Positions 8,077 through 19,486 of a stretch of 64,000 bases of DNA are shown here, one piece after another. Source of the stretch: Thiocapsa sp. (GTDB taxonomy: Bacteria > Pseudomonadota > Gammaproteobacteria > Chromatiales > Chromatiaceae); contig NZ_CP073760.1 in the NCBI RefSeq assembly GCF_018399035.1, positions 1,736,001-1,800,000 of the forward strand, read 5' to 3'. The translations under genes and the position numbers were made by a program. A model generated the notes under the pieces. The model had not been told where the DNA came from. It made no database searches and worked only from the letters and a program-made list of their open reading frames with translations. How positions within the stretch are numbered: position 1 is the first letter of the stretch; each line of letters begins with the position of its first letter.

Positions 8077-8214
8077 ATGAGAGGATGTAAACTCTGTCGA
8101 TACAGCAAGGTCTGCAATGATCTCCCGGGGGTTTGCATCCTGCTCATCTATGCCACCATCTTTGTGGTGGTCACCGCACTCGGCTATCTGTTCGTGACGC
8201 AAGAGCTGTTGTAA
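8077..8214 (+). CDS. Small Cys-rich single-pass membrane protein (45 aa)
   Basis: This 45-residue reading frame has a good ribosome site (CAGGAG, about seven bases before ATG) and a coherent design. The short N-terminus is cysteine-rich (C4, C7, C13, C20: MRGCKLCRYSKVCNDLPGVC), followed by one hydrophobic helix (about residues 20-41, ILLIYATIFVVVTALGYLFV). The CxxC pair could bind a metal or form disulfides. I do not recognise the family. It lies between repeat arrays and the reductase-like gene at 8300. That it is a real gene is an inference from this layout. Confidence 0.6.
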   Translation: MRGCKLCRYSKVCNDLPGVCILLIYATIFVVVTALGYLFVTQELL

Positions 8215-8299
8215 TGGCTCCCAATCACGGGGGCCGGCATCACCTGTCTAGGATTGAGGCCGGCGGCTGGAAGCCGGCGGCCGGAGGCTTTACCGATCG

Positions 8300-9061
8300 A
8301 TGAAACATCCAGTCGTGCTCGTCGGTGTCGGCGAGATGGGCGGCGTTTTCGCGCGCGGCCTTCTCAAGCTCGGCCATCCCGTCTTCCCCGTGCTGCGCGG
8401 GGCCTCGCTGGTCACGGCAGCAACCCAGCTGCCCGAGCCCCAATTGGTGTTGATTGCGGTCGGAGAGGCCGACCTGGCCGCAACCCTCGCCGCCGTTCCG
8501 CCGCAATGGCGAGGGCGCCTCGGCCTGCTCCAAAACGAGCTGTTGCCGAGCGATTGGACCGACTGCGTCGACCCGACGGTGATCTCGGTCTGGTTCGAGA
8601 AGAAGCCGGGGCGCGACCACAAGGTCATCATCCCCTCCCCGGTGTATGGCACTCAGGCGGATCTGCTCGCCGATACGCTGGCGACCCTGGCGATCCCCAC
8701 ACAGCGTCTGAGCAGTGCAGATGAGCTTGTTTTCGAGCTGGTGCTCAAGAATCTCTTCATCCTGACGACCAATATCGCCGGGCTGCGCACGGGTGGAACG
8801 GTCGAGACCCTGTGGTCGCGGCATCGCGCCTTTGCCGAGCAGGTCGGCCACGAGGTCATCGATCTTCAGGAGGCCATGACCGGGCGTCGGTTCGATCGCG
8901 ATGCGCTCTTCAATGCGCTCGGCGTCGCCTTCGCCGGCGATCCCGAGCACGCCTGCATGGGTCGCAGCGCACCGGCCCGCCTCGCCCGAGCCATCCGCAA
9001 CGGCGAGGCGCATGGTCTGGACCTGCCGGTCCTGCACGCGATCGCCGCCGAGCAGGCATGA
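8300..9061 (+). CDS. Ketopantoate reductase-like NAD(P)-binding protein
   Basis: This 253-residue protein begins with a Rossmann fold (VVLVGVGEMGGVFARGLLKLG). Its C-terminal helical half resembles the ketopantoate reductase/6-phosphogluconate dehydrogenase superfamily. It is shorter than typical PanE (about 300) and I see no clear PanE catalytic motif, so a distinct oxidoreductase is likely. GGAGG lies about 12 bases before the ATG. The stop overlaps the start of fkpB (ATGA), placing it at the head of a tightly coupled operon with fkpB-ispH-thiO. Confidence 0.75.
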   Translation: MKHPVVLVGVGEMGGVFARGLLKLGHPVFPVLRGASLVTAATQLPEPQLVLIAVGEADLAATLAAVPPQWRGRLGLLQNELLPSDWTDCVDPTVISVWFEKKPGRDHKVIIPSPVYGTQADLLADTLATLAIPTQRLSSADELVFELVLKNLFILTTNIAGLRTGGTVETLWSRHRAFAEQVGHEVIDLQEAMTGRRFDRDALFNALGVAFAGDPEHACMGRSAPARLARAIRNGEAHGLDLPVLHAIAAEQA

Positions 9062-9573
9062 GCCACGCCGACCCGCCCGAGACGCCATCCGTGAACATGG
9101 CCGCGAACGAGACGGAGACCGAGACGGGCGCACTCCTCGCCCCCGGTCGCGCCGTCGAGCTGCATCTGGAGGTCCGCTTCCAGGACGGCTTCGTCGCACT
9201 CTCGACCTTCGACGCCGAGCCGATCGCCTGCACCATCGGCGACGGCACCCTGACGCCGGAGCTCGAGTCCACGCTCCTCGGTCTCGCTCCGGGCAGCGAG
9301 ACCTATGTCGTCGCGCATGGCTCGGAGCTCTTCTCGCCCTATGACGAGGCCAGCATCCACTGGATGGAGCGCAGCAATTTCCCGCCCGACATCGAGCCCA
9401 TACCCGGCTTGGTCGTCGCCTTCGAGACACCCGGCGGGCACGAGACCAGCGGGGTCGTCCTGAAGATCGAAGCCGATCGCGTGCAGGTCGACTTCAACCA
9501 CCCCTTCGCCGGACGCTCCTTGACGATCCGCGTCCGCGTCTTGTCCGTGGCCGGGCCCGAGCCCGGCGCGTGA
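9058..9573 (+). CDS. fkpB: FKBP-type peptidyl-prolyl isomerase, SlpA/FkpB-like
   Basis: This 171-residue protein has an FKBP domain with an IF-loop insert as in SlpA: RAVELHLEVRFQDGFVALSTFD, CTIGDGTLTPELESTLLGL, and PPDIEPIPGLVVAFETPGG. It would act as a cytoplasmic prolyl isomerase and chaperone. The start overlaps the upstream gene by four bases. An internal ATG at 9097 is a weaker alternative. The adjacent ispH follows after 33 bases. The fkpB-ispH pairing is conserved in E. coli and many Proteobacteria, which supports the call. Confidence 0.88.
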   Translation: MSHADPPETPSVNMAANETETETGALLAPGRAVELHLEVRFQDGFVALSTFDAEPIACTIGDGTLTPELESTLLGLAPGSETYVVAHGSELFSPYDEASIHWMERSNFPPDIEPIPGLVVAFETPGGHETSGVVLKIEADRVQVDFNHPFAGRSLTIRVRVLSVAGPEPGA

Positions 9574-9606
9574 ATTTTTCCGACCGAGCCCCTATCCTTC
9601 GACACT

Positions 9607-10551
9607 ATGAACATCCTCCTCGCCAATCCCCGTGGGTTCTGCGCCGGTGTCGACCGCGCGATCGAGATCGTCGAGCGCGTGCTCGAGCTCTACGGCGCGC
9701 CCGTCTATGTCCGGCATGAGGTGGTGCACAACCGCTTCGTGGTCGACGGCCTCAAACGGCGCGGCGCCGTCTTCGTGGAGGAGGTCGACGAGGTCCCGGA
9801 CGGGGCGACGCTGATCTTCAGCGCCCACGGCGTTGCCCAAGAGGTGCGCCGGGCGGCGCAAGGTCGAAACCTGCGCGTCTTCGACGCGACCTGCCCCCTG
9901 GTGACCAAGGTCCATCTGGAGGTCGCACGGCATTGCAAGAACGGGGTCGAGGTGATCCTGATCGGTCATGCCGGCCACCCCGAGGTCGAGGGCACCCTGG
10001 GTCAGTGTCTGAGCGACGGCGGGTCGATGCATCTCGTCGAGTCGGTCGCGGACGTCGCCGGGCTCGAGATCGAGGACCCATCGCGGGTCGCCTATGTCAC
10101 CCAGACCACGCTCTCGGTGGACGACACGAGCGGCATTATCGACGCGCTGCGCGAACGCTTCCCCGAGATCCAGGGACCGAAAAAGAGCGACATCTGCTAC
10201 GCGACGCAGAACCGACAGGACGCGGTCCGTGATCTCGCCGCGCGCTGCGATCTGCTGCTGGTGGTCGGCTCGGCCAACAGCTCCAACTCCAACCGGCTGC
10301 GCGAGCTGGCCGAGAAGCAGGGCTGCACCGCCTATCTGATCGACGGTCCCGAGGACATCCGCCAAGACTGGCTGAGCGCCTCGCCGCGGGTCGGACTCAC
10401 CGCCGGGGCCTCCGCCCCCGAGGTGCTGGTCAAGCAGGTCATCGCCCGGCTTCAAGCCTGGGGCGTCGCCGGGGTCGAAGAGCAGGACGGCATCCGCGAG
10501 CAAGTTGTCTTCCCCTTGCCGCGCGAGCTCGGCGCGAGGGCGGCATCATGA
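9607..10551 (+). CDS. ispH: 4-hydroxy-3-methylbut-2-enyl diphosphate reductase IspH
   Basis: This 314-residue [4Fe-4S] enzyme performs the last step of the MEP isoprenoid pathway, making IPP and DMAPP. Conserved features are [18 protein letters not shown] (first cluster cysteine at 12), VHNRFVV with the substrate histidine, [17 protein letters not shown] (second cysteine), [11 protein letters not shown] (third cysteine) and [11 protein letters not shown]. Length is normal. Isoprenoids feed carotenoids, quinones and bacteriochlorophyll tails in phototrophs. The stop codon overlaps the thiO start (ATGA). Confidence 0.98.
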   Translation: MNILLANPRGFCAGVDRAIEIVERVLELYGAPVYVRHEVVHNRFVVDGLKRRGAVFVEEVDEVPDGATLIFSAHGVAQEVRRAAQGRNLRVFDATCPLVTKVHLEVARHCKNGVEVILIGHAGHPEVEGTLGQCLSDGGSMHLVESVADVAGLEIEDPSRVAYVTQTTLSVDDTSGIIDALRERFPEIQGPKKSDICYATQNRQDAVRDLAARCDLLLVVGSANSSNSNRLRELAEKQGCTAYLIDGPEDIRQDWLSASPRVGLTAGASAPEVLVKQVIARLQAWGVAGVEEQDGIREQVVFPLPRELGARAAS

Positions 10552-11633
10552 GCGATGTCCTCGTCGTCGGCGGCGGCATCATCGGTCTTCTGACCGCACG
10601 CGAGCTGGTCGAGTCCAGTGCCGAGGTCACCCTGATCGAGATGGGCGAGACCGGCCGCGAGTCATCCTGGGCCGGCGGCGGCATCATCTCGCCGATCTAC
10701 CCCTGGCGATATCCGGACGCGGTGACGGCACTCGCGACCTGGAGCCAGCACGCCTATCCGGAGCTGGCCGAGGCGCTGATTCAGGAGACCGGGATCGATC
10801 CCGAGCTGACCCTGAGCGGGATGCTGGTGCTGGATATGGACGAGCACTCGGTCGCCGTGTCCTGGGCCGAGCGCCACGACCACCCGATCGAGGCGGTCGA
10901 AGGCGCACAGCTGCACGAGCTCGAGCCCCAGCTCGGACCCGGTCTCACACGCGGGCTCCTGCTGCCGCGCATCGCGCAGGTGCGCACGCCGCGCCTGAGC
11001 AAGGCGGTTCGCCGCTCGGTGGAAGAACGCATCCAGCTGCGCGAAAACGAGGAGGTTCTGGAGCTTCTGGTCGACGGCGGTCAGGTTGCCGGGGTACGGA
11101 CGCCGGACGGGCCAATCGAGGCGCGCCGGGTCGTCATCTGTGCCGGTGCATGGACCGCGAAGCTGCTCGAGCAGCTCGGCGAAACGCCCGACATCGCACC
11201 GGTGCGCGGTCAGATGATCCTCTTCTACGGCAAGCCCGGTCAGATCAACCACATCACCCTGCACCGCGAGCGCTATCTCATTCCGCGGCGCGACGGGCGG
11301 ATGTTGTTCGGAAGCACCCTCGAGCACACCGGATTCGTCAAGACGACGACCGCCGAGGTCAAAGAGGCCCTCTACCGTGCCGCCTTCGAGATGTTCCCCG
11401 TGCTCAAACGCACGCCCATCGAAGACCACTGGGCGGGGCTGCGACCCAGCTCGCCGAGCGGCATCCCCTTTATCGGCGCCTATCCGGGCGTGGATGGACT
11501 CTTTATCAATGCGGGACACTTCCGCAACGGCCTCGTGACCGGTCCGGCCTCTGCACGGCTCGCGGCCGATCTTGTGCTGGGGCGCACACCCATCCTGGAA
11601 CCGGCCCCTTACGCGGTCGATGCAGCGCGCTAA
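10548..11633 (+). CDS. thiO: Glycine oxidase ThiO (FAD-dependent)
   Basis: This 361-residue DAO-family flavoenzyme has the N-terminal FAD dinucleotide motif [20 protein letters not shown] and [19 protein letters not shown] typical of ThiO. The C-terminal part has [20 protein letters not shown]. It oxidizes glycine to the imine needed for the thiazole moiety of thiamine in aerobic organisms. The related D-amino-acid oxidase activity cannot be excluded. It overlaps ispH by four bases. A partial repeat module begins six bases after the stop. Confidence 0.9.
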   Translation: MSDVLVVGGGIIGLLTARELVESSAEVTLIEMGETGRESSWAGGGIISPIYPWRYPDAVTALATWSQHAYPELAEALIQETGIDPELTLSGMLVLDMDEHSVAVSWAERHDHPIEAVEGAQLHELEPQLGPGLTRGLLLPRIAQVRTPRLSKAVRRSVEERIQLRENEEVLELLVDGGQVAGVRTPDGPIEARRVVICAGAWTAKLLEQLGETPDIAPVRGQMILFYGKPGQINHITLHRERYLIPRRDGRMLFGSTLEHTGFVKTTTAEVKEALYRAAFEMFPVLKRTPIEDHWAGLRPSSPSGIPFIGAYPGVDGLFINAGHFRNGLVTGPASARLAADLVLGRTPILEPAPYAVDAAR

Positions 11634-11639
11634 CCCGCT

Positions 11640-11685
11640 TAAACCGCGTCCAGAGCGAGATGCTAACTTTCGAGTGAGTTCGAAG
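11640..11685. repeat. Left half of a TAAACCGCG module (subtype A)
   Basis: The first 46 bases (TAAACCGCGTCCAGAGCGAG, then ATGCTAACTTTCGAGTGAG) match the left half of the 25734 unit. The right half is missing, and the sequence then runs into the end of the 121-bp palindromic family, suggesting truncation by or fusion with that element. Confidence 0.85.
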
Positions 11686-11704
11686 TGTTGAACGCCTTGA
11701 TGAA

Positions 11705-11825
11705 CACGTAGGATGGGTAGAGCGTCGGCGAAACCCATCCTCCAAACCGCCGCGTTGCCGGATGTCGCTCCGATGCCCTTGGCGCGGGCTGGATGGGTTT
11801 CGCTTCGCTCTACCCATCCTACGTG
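11705..11825. repeat. 121-bp CACGTAGGATGGGTAGAGCG palindromic repeat, copy 1
   Basis: The arms CACGTAGGATGGGTAGAGCG and CGCTCTACCCATCCTACGTG pair over 20 bases, and inner AAACCCATCC pairs with GGATGGGTTT. The centre reads GATGCCCTTGGCGCGGG. Similar copies lie at 26455, 37637 and 39921. Outer flanks are also shared (CGGTTG...GAATC on one side, TTGATGAA on the other), so the full element is nearer 170 bases. Confidence 0.9.
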
Positions 11826-12024
11826 ATTCGGTTGTTTTTGAATCGCTCCTTACTCTTTGGTTGTGCTGACGCAGGAAGCACAACAGCTATCCCGGTTTCG
11901 TTGCGCCTTGCTCCCGCCCGGCACAACGCACCAACGAACCGGTGACCGGATTGCGCCTCCCACCTGAGCAGTAAAGAGCTATACTCAGCCCTTTATTTAG
12001 CACCAGGGTAAAGGCACAAAGACC

Positions 12025-12297
12025 ATGCGTCCATCAACCCAGATCAAGCCGATCAGTCATCTCAAGACGCAAACCGCCCAAGTCATCCGTCGCGTGTGTG
12101 AAGATCGTGAGCCCCTGATCATCACTCAAAACGGCGAAGCCAAGGCCGTGATCCTGGACATCCAGTCCTATGAAGACCAGCAAGACACGGTTGCGTTGCT
12201 GAAGATACTCGCTCTGGGCAGTCAGCAGATCGCCACAGGCGAGGTCAAACCGGCAGGCGAGGTGTTCGAGAGACTCCGCAAACAGCTGGTTCCTTAG
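12025..12297 (+). CDS. Type II antitoxin, Phd/YefM family
   Basis: This 90-residue protein has the Phd/YefM fold: IKPISHLKTQTAQVIRRVCEDREPLIITQNGEAKAVILDIQSYE. The N-terminal half binds DNA and the C-terminal half should wrap the toxin. It is immediately followed by the RelE/ParE-type toxin, with no spacer. The complex normally represses its own promoter, which should lie in the 11.95-12.02 kb gap. The pair is inserted between thiO and tsaD. Confidence 0.92.
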   Translation: MRPSTQIKPISHLKTQTAQVIRRVCEDREPLIITQNGEAKAVILDIQSYEDQQDTVALLKILALGSQQIATGEVKPAGEVFERLRKQLVP

Positions 12298-12624
12298 ATG
12301 GAGTTTCGTGTTGTTCTCACCGCAGACGCCGAACGTGATTTGGAGCAGATCATCGGTTACATCGCCGAGCACGACCTCCCCGAAAAAGCCCTCTACGTCC
12401 TTGAGCAGATTCGGTCCCTGATCGATGATCTGTCCGGCTCCCCGCATCGCGGCAGCATCCCGAAGGAGCTAGCCGCCTTAGGATTGCGAGAGTATCGCGA
12501 GGTCTTCTTCAGGCCATACCGCATCGTCTATCGGGTGATCGATACCGATGTCTATGTCTACCTTATCGCCGACGGCAGGCGCGACCTTTTCAGCCTGCTT
12601 AGTCGTCGCTTACTAGAACGGTGA
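12298..12624 (+). CDS. Type II toxin, RelE/ParE superfamily
   Basis: This 108-residue protein is typical of RelE/Par[25 protein letters not shown], helix-rich middle, and C-terminal strands [31 protein letters not shown]. RelE members cleave mRNA on the ribosome and ParE members poison gyrase. Which applies here cannot be decided from sequence. Its ATG directly follows the antitoxin stop codon. tsaD begins four bases after its stop. Confidence 0.92.
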   Translation: MEFRVVLTADAERDLEQIIGYIAEHDLPEKALYVLEQIRSLIDDLSGSPHRGSIPKELAALGLREYREVFFRPYRIVYRVIDTDVYVYLIADGRRDLFSLLSRRLLER

Positions 12625-12628
12625 TCAT

Positions 12629-13672
12629 GTGCCCAACAGGATCGTGAAACGCGTCCTCGGGATCGAGACCTCCTGCGACGAGACCGGCATCGCCGTCTAT
12701 GACGGCGAGCGCGGTCTGGTTGCCCAAGCCGTCTACAGTCAAATCGAGATCCATGCCGAGTACGGTGGCGTCGTCCCGGAGCTGGCCTCGCGCGATCACG
12801 TGCGCAAGACACTGCCGCTGATCCGGCAGGTGCTTGAAGAGTCGGGGCTCGATCCCGTCTCGATCGACGGCGTGGCCTACACCGCCGGACCCGGTCTGGT
12901 CGGCGCACTCCTGGTCGGCGCCGCCTTGGGCCGCAGCCTCGCCTGGGCTTGGGGCGTCCCGGCGGTCGGCGTGCATCACATGGAGGGGCATCTGCTCGCA
13001 CCCCTGCTCGAAGACCCGGCGCCCGCCTTCCCCTTCGTGGCGCTGCTGGTCTCGGGCGGGCACACCCAACTGGTCGACGTGACCGGTGTGGGCCGCTACC
13101 GCATCTTGGGCGAGTCGCTCGACGACGCCGCCGGCGAGGCCTTCGACAAGACCGCGAAGATCCTCGATCTCCCCTACCCCGGCGGCCCGGAGCTCGCCAA
13201 GCTCGCCGAGCGCGGCGACCCCAAGCGTTTCCGCTTCCCGCGCCCCATGACCGACCGACCGGGTCTCGACTTCAGTTTCAGCGGGCTCAAGACCTTCGCA
13301 CTCAATACCGTTCGCGAGACCGTTCCTCAGGCCGTCGACCCGGACCAGACCCGAGCCGACATCGCCCGCGCCTTCGAGGAGGCGGTGGTCGACACCCTGG
13401 TGATCAAATGTCGTCGCGCCCTGCAGGAGACCGGCCATCGGCGCCTGATCCTCGCCGGCGGCGTCAGCGCCAACCGCCGACTGCGCGAACGCATGAACAC
13501 CGCCATCGCTGCCGCGGGCGGCGAGACCTTCTACCCCAGACCCTCCCTCTGCACCGACAACGGCGCCATGATCGCCTACGCCGGCTGGCAGCGCCTGCGT
13601 GCCGGCCATCTCGAGCCGCTCGCCTTCAAGCCCAGGGCGCGTTGGCCGATGGAAGAGCTGACACCCGCTTAA
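12629..13672 (+). CDS. tsaD: tRNA N6-adenosine threonylcarbamoyltransferase TsaD
   Basis: TsaD transfers threonylcarbamoyl to A37 of ANN-decoding tRNAs with TsaB/TsaE. The family landmarks are [17 protein letters not shown], the metal histidines in [34 protein letters not shown] and [13 protein letters not shown]. The GTG at 12629 gives 347 residues, and a second in-frame GTG at 12644 gives a more typical N-terminus (MKRVLGIE). Neither has a strong ribosome site, and coupling to the toxin gene is possible. The TAA stop codon is the first three bases of a repeat module. Confidence 0.96.
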   Translation: MPNRIVKRVLGIETSCDETGIAVYDGERGLVAQAVYSQIEIHAEYGGVVPELASRDHVRKTLPLIRQVLEESGLDPVSIDGVAYTAGPGLVGALLVGAALGRSLAWAWGVPAVGVHHMEGHLLAPLLEDPAPAFPFVALLVSGGHTQLVDVTGVGRYRILGESLDDAAGEAFDKTAKILDLPYPGGPELAKLAERGDPKRFRFPRPMTDRPGLDFSFSGLKTFALNTVRETVPQAVDPDQTRADIARAFEEAVVDTLVIKCRRALQETGHRRLILAGGVSANRRLRERMNTAIAAAGGETFYPRPSLCTDNGAMIAYAGWQRLRAGHLEPLAFKPRARWPMEELTPA

Positions 13673-13751
13673 ACCGCGTCCCCGCCAAGGGTTGTGGATG
13701 AAGCAAACGTCGAGCTCACTCGAAAATGAGCCTCTCTCTGGACGCGGTTTA
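13670..13751. repeat. 82-bp TAAACCGCG module (reverse subtype A) at the tsaD stop
   Basis: The ends are TAAACCGCGTCC and GGACGCGGTTTA. Read on the minus strand it resembles subtype A (GTCCAGAG, TTTCGAGTGAG, CCCTTGGCGGGGAC). Its first TAA is the stop codon of tsaD. Confidence 0.88.
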
Positions 13752-13794
13752 GACATGCCGAGCGCAGGTGGGCTTTGCGGTACGCGGCGGCCGT

Positions 13795-15126
13795 TCACCG
13801 CGAATCACCCTCGACCCTGAACTCCCAGGTTGCCGGTCCCGTGCGCAGAAGATCGCGACCGGGATCGCCGGGGCCTTTCCCGAATCGAATCAACTGCACG
13901 AGATCCGAGCTCACCTTGGGGTTGGTCGTGAAGTACGAGTGACCGAAGAGATCGGTACGTTCCCCCGTGAAGGTGATCAGATCCACCCGGCCGAGGTTCC
14001 CGAAATAGGTCTGCATCGCGGGAGAAATGTCCTCGGGGCGAAGCTGGCCGACGCGGTTGCGACTGCGAAAGAGGATCCGCGAGACCAGCAGCGCACGATC
14101 GTCCGGCGAGGCATAAATGCTCAGCCGACCATTCAGGAGGCGCGGCAACGCATGGTCGGGCCAAGCGCGGGTCAGGTCGGGATCCGATACAAAACCGGTG
14201 ATCTTCTGGCCGGCGATGTCCACGTCGATATCGGGCGAGAGAAGGACGAGGTTGTCGATTCGATAGGTATCGGCTGGATCCACACCGGCAGCGATCGCCT
14301 CGATCATCAACTCTCTGAGGGCGTTGAGGAGAACGGCCGTCCCTCGACTGTGCGCCAGGAGTTGAATGCGCTCCACACCGGGCGTCGCCGCGATCATGCG
14401 CAGTGTCTTCTTGAGATGGTCGACCGCGTACTCGGCGGATTCAGTGGTGGTGGTATAGGAGATCAGGAAGTTCCCGGTCGAGGACGCCGGCCAGGTAAAG
14501 AAACTGCACACCTGCTCGCGACCGAAGAAGTGACACAGCTCCGCAGCCGTAAAGGCCGCCGTGGCGAAGGTCTCGTTGAAGCCATGGACGTAGAGCATGA
14601 CCTCCTTCTTCGGCGACAGGGCCAAGCGACGCTGGATCTCCTCCTGGAAGGCCGCCTTGGTCTCGTCAAACTCTCGCATCTCGATCGGGTCCCGACCCAT
14701 CGTGTTCTCCCCCGTCCGAATAATCCGGTAAGGCTCGCGCGGAAATGCCCCCGATTCCTCGACCGCCCCGAGCTCCAAGGCCACCTCGCGCGTCCGCTCG
14801 GCAAGCCGGCTTTGGACCTTCAGGGTCTCCCAAGTGATCGCGGGGACCACGCGGACCGCGGCCGAGCCGAACACCATCCCTTTGCGGCGCGTCTGCCCAT
14901 AGGGGAGACGGCTTTCGGGATCATCCTCCGCAGCCCGATTGGTGATGAAGAGCAAATCGACTTCGGGACGCTGCTGCGTGGCTGCGATTTGCTCGAAGAG
15001 CACCTGCCCGTTCGGCTCTTGATAGACCAATGGCGTCGGCATCAACTGCCGAGGTTTGGTCGCACAGCCGGATACAACCGCAACCGTCAGCATGACGGCC
15101 GACATCCACGCGAAGGTCCGATTCAT
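13795..15126 (-). CDS. Lipoprotein alpha/beta hydrolase (DUF900-like)
   Basis: This 443-residue protein from the ATG at 15126 starts with a signal peptide and lipobox (VMLTVAVVSGC, lipidated Cys near residue 21). The hydrolase core has the oxyanion-region motif VMLYVHGFNETFATAAF and the nucleophile elbow LLAHSRGTAVLLNAL (AHSRG form of GxSxG), with SPDIDVDIAG downstream. DUF900 proteins look like esterases or lipases of unknown substrate. It would be attached to the envelope. A more upstream ATG (15168) would spoil the signal peptide. It stands alone on the minus strand. Confidence 0.87.
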   Translation of the reverse strand: MNRTFAWMSAVMLTVAVVSGCATKPRQLMPTPLVYQEPNGQVLFEQIAATQQRPEVDLLFITNRAAEDDPESRLPYGQTRRKGMVFGSAAVRVVPAITWETLKVQSRLAERTREVALELGAVEESGAFPREPYRIIRTGENTMGRDPIEMREFDETKAAFQEEIQRRLALSPKKEVMLYVHGFNETFATAAFTAAELCHFFGREQVCSFFTWPASSTGNFLISYTTTTESAEYAVDHLKKTLRMIAATPGVERIQLLAHSRGTAVLLNALRELMIEAIAAGVDPADTYRIDNLVLLSPDIDVDIAGQKITGFVSDPDLTRAWPDHALPRLLNGRLSIYASPDDRALLVSRILFRSRNRVGQLRPEDISPAMQTYFGNLGRVDLITFTGERTDLFGHSYFTTNPKVSSDLVQLIRFGKGPGDPGRDLLRTGPATWEFRVEGDSR

Positions 15127-15348
15127 TCGACTTATACCTATCCAAAAAAAGTTAATCCAGGCCGCCATGGACCCGCTATCAAACCGATGGCGGATCGCGG
15201 GAAATCCATTTAAAAAGAAAGTCTTTAACTCGGCGCGTCAATTAACCGATAGAGCCGACATCAAGACAAAGAAACAGATAGTGTGCTACCCGAACAGGCA
15301 TTATTATACCCAGCCTGTTCATGTTTCATCTTACCGGAGCACATTTCG

Positions 15349-16086
15349 ATGCCACTCATGACACGCGCGCTCGCCGAGCTGATCGGAACCTTCTGGCTTG
15401 TACTTGGCGGCTGCGGCGCCGCCGTCTTCGCAGCAGGCGTTCCAGACGTTGGAATCGGCTATCTGGGCGTCTCTTTCGCCTTTGGTCTGACCGTCTTGAC
15501 GATGGCCTATGCCATCGGTCATATCTCCGGCTGCCACTTGAACCCCGCCGTCTCGCTGGGACTCGCCGTGGGCGGTCGCTTCCCCTTCTCCGATGTGCCG
15601 GTCTATGTCGTCGCCCAGGTCCTCGGCGCCATCGCCGCCGCCTTCCTGATCTGGTTCATCGCTGCGGACATGGGCGTGCATAAAGAGGGGCAGGCCACCT
15701 TTACCCTCGCGGCCAATAGCCTGGCCGTCAACGGTTACGACAGCCTCTCACCGCAGGGCTACGGCATGTTCGCCGGACTGCTGACCGAGATCGTCATGAC
15801 CGCCATGTTCCTCTTCATCATCCTGGGTGCGACCGACAAGCGCGGCATCGGCACCCATGCGGGTCTCGCCATCGGCCTAGCGCTCACGCTGATCCATCTG
15901 ATCTCCATCCCGATCACCAACACCTCGGTCAACCCGGCGCGCAGTACCGGACCCGCGTTGGCGCTGCTCACGGGCGGACAAGGTCAGGCCGCGGGCCAGC
16001 TTTGGTTGTTCTGGGTGGGTCCGCTGATCGGCGCGGCGATTGCCGGCGTGGTGTATCGCCTGTTCGAGCAAAAGCATACGGCGTGA
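15349..16086 (+). CDS. aqpZ: Aquaporin Z
   Basis: This 245-residue MIP channel has six membrane helices and both pore motifs, [14 protein letters not shown] (first NPA) and [14 protein letters not shown] (second NPA followed by the selectivity-filter Arg). The N-terminus [23 protein letters not shown] and the residues around the pore fit water-selective AqpZ rather than GlpF. I chose the ATG at 15349, since the longer frame from 15283 adds a non-family leader. A perfect 12-bp inverted repeat at 16155-16188 lies downstream. Confidence 0.95.
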   Translation: MPLMTRALAELIGTFWLVLGGCGAAVFAAGVPDVGIGYLGVSFAFGLTVLTMAYAIGHISGCHLNPAVSLGLAVGGRFPFSDVPVYVVAQVLGAIAAAFLIWFIAADMGVHKEGQATFTLAANSLAVNGYDSLSPQGYGMFAGLLTEIVMTAMFLFIILGATDKRGIGTHAGLAIGLALTLIHLISIPITNTSVNPARSTGPALALLTGGQGQAAGQLWLFWVGPLIGAAIAGVVYRLFEQKHTA

Positions 16087-16337
16087 CGCGAACAGTGGCT
16101 TTGGGTGGCGGCGTGTGTGGCTAAGACCCCGCGCACGCGACCGACAGAAGGACAGACCGGTCGATCGACGGACGCCGATCGACCGGTCCGCGCACATCGC
16201 CCCGAAGGCTTTGCGGAACGGACAAACCGCCGATCGCAACGACAAGACGAGGTCTCGGAGTACGTGGCATCGTCTCTCCTTTGAGGCTGCGACGCCCGCC
16301 TGTAGGATGAGTCGTCATCCAAAGGCCGAGACACAGC
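16087..16337. other. aqpZ downstream spacer with 12-bp inverted repeat
   Basis: GACCGGTCGATC at 16155 is repeated inverted at 16177-16188 with a ten-base loop. No T-tract follows, so it may be a hairpin terminator or a palindromic binding site. No gene is seen in the spacer. Confidence 0.55.
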
Positions 16338-16694
16338 ATGCTGCAGGAACCGCTTCCGATCCCCTTGACCGACCTGCGTCGGCGCGTCAATGTCGCACGC
16401 AATCTGATTCGTACCGTCTTGACGGAGCTGGTCGGCCCCGTCGAGCTGGCGTTCGACTTCTATCGCGAGTGGAACGGCTGCTGGCGCGTGCGCGTGGAGC
16501 TCAAGGATCCGATCAACGGACGACTGGAGTTCACCCTGATGGACACCCCGGACGGCGGCATGCTCGCCCTGCCCCGCCCTCTGCCCGAGCGCTGGCGCCT
16601 GGAGACCGGGATCCCTGCAACCGACGGGACACGTTGGACCCTGGATACGGAAGGGCACCTCATGGCCTTCTTACCGCCGAGCGAAAAGCGGTAG
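16338..16694 (+). CDS. Conserved hypothetical protein (118 aa)
   Basis: This 118-residue soluble protein is rich in Leu, Arg and Pro: an N-terminal helix DLRRRVNVARNLIRTVLTELVG, then alternating strands such as VELAFDFYREWNGCWRVRVELKDP and RLEFTLMDTPDG. I do not recognise the family. The amino-acid mix and balanced frame support a genuine protein. It is convergent with serS, separated by a short tandem repeat. Confidence 0.6.
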   Translation: MLQEPLPIPLTDLRRRVNVARNLIRTVLTELVGPVELAFDFYREWNGCWRVRVELKDPINGRLEFTLMDTPDGGMLALPRPLPERWRLETGIPATDGTRWTLDTEGHLMAFLPPSEKR

Positions 16695-16765
16695 GGACAA
16701 GCCCAGCGCAGTCCACCGACTTGGTCGGGGCGTCCGACTTCGTCGGGGCGACTAAAGTCGCCCCC

Positions 16766-16804
16766 AGCCCCTACAGCCCCTACAGCCCCTACAGCCCCTA
16801 CAGC
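16766..16804. repeat. 9-bp tandem repeat (AGCCCCTAC, four units)
   Basis: Four perfect AGCCCCTAC units and a partial one lie between the convergent ends of the 118-residue gene and serS. A GGGGCGACT...AGTCGCCCC hairpin directly precedes them. Likely slippage-prone, and a possible terminator region. Confidence 0.85.
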
Positions 16805-16841
16805 GCGGTCGGGATGCTGACTCCCGGAAACCCCCAGGCAT

Positions 16842-18801
<1,960 letters not shown>

Positions 18802-18808
18802 CAGATGC

Positions 18809-19387
18809 CTACTTCAGGACGCCCATGGTGAAATCACCGGAGTGATAGCCTTCCTCCAAACGCGGCTCCGCACCCAGCTCGTGAGCCAAGGCGAGAAGAT
18901 CGCGCGGCTGCTGATAGTTGTAGCTGCCCGGACCGTCGGCTCCCTTCAACAGATTAAAGATGAATCCGTGCCGGGACGCCGCGAAGCAACGGCGGATAAA
19001 CTCCCAGGTCTCCTCGCGGGTGAGATTGTTCATGGCACCGCTGCAGAGATAGTAGTCGGCGTTCGGGAGCCGATCCTCCAGCACGTTGCAGATGCGGATC
19101 TCGCATCCGGTGCGACGACGCGCGACCTCCACCATCGGCTCCATCACGTCCAATCCGATGTAGCGTCCGGGCAGGCTGCTGCATCGGTCGAGATAGCGAT
19201 GGAGGTCGCCGAACCCGCAGCCCGCGTCGACCAGGGTCAGCTCGGAGAGATCCTCGGGCAGGAGCTTGCGCAGCACCTTGAAGCGCAGCTCTTGGCTTTG
19301 AGTCGACTGCCACTGCACGCCCTTGGCGGTCTCGCCATGGGATGTCAGTGAGTCCAAATAGAAGCTGGTGTTGTCGAGTCTGGGCAT
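18809..19387 (-). CDS. Class I SAM-dependent methyltransferase
   Basis: This 192-residue protein has the SAM motif LTLVDAGCGFGDLHRYLDR, an acidic ribose-binding residue in YIGLDVMEPMVEVARRR, and post-motif DYYLCSGAMNNLTREETWEFIRRC. The substrate is unknown. It lies upstream of crcB on the same strand with a seven-base gap, so the genes may be cotranscribed. Confidence 0.85.
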   Translation of the reverse strand: MPRLDNTSFYLDSLTSHGETAKGVQWQSTQSQELRFKVLRKLLPEDLSELTLVDAGCGFGDLHRYLDRCSSLPGRYIGLDVMEPMVEVARRRTGCEIRICNVLEDRLPNADYYLCSGAMNNLTREETWEFIRRCFAASRHGFIFNLLKGADGPGSYNYQQPRDLLALAHELGAEPRLEEGYHSGDFTMGVLK

Positions 19388-19486
19388 CGGGTGAATCGAT
19401 CAGCGTAAAAAAGGCCGCGGCCACGGTTCGCGACGGGCAATCATCCCCAATCTTACATCACCGCCCATGTCCAAACCGACATCCGG

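Noticed and set aside
16766..16804. 9-bp tandem repeats as a replication-origin iteron or CRISPR
   Set aside because: Units are perfect and contiguous without spacers, sit between convergent genes, and no replication protein gene is nearby.
18802..18830. Fluoride riboswitch before crcB
   Set aside because: Only seven bases separate crcB from the upstream gene, and no crcB-motif structure is visible.
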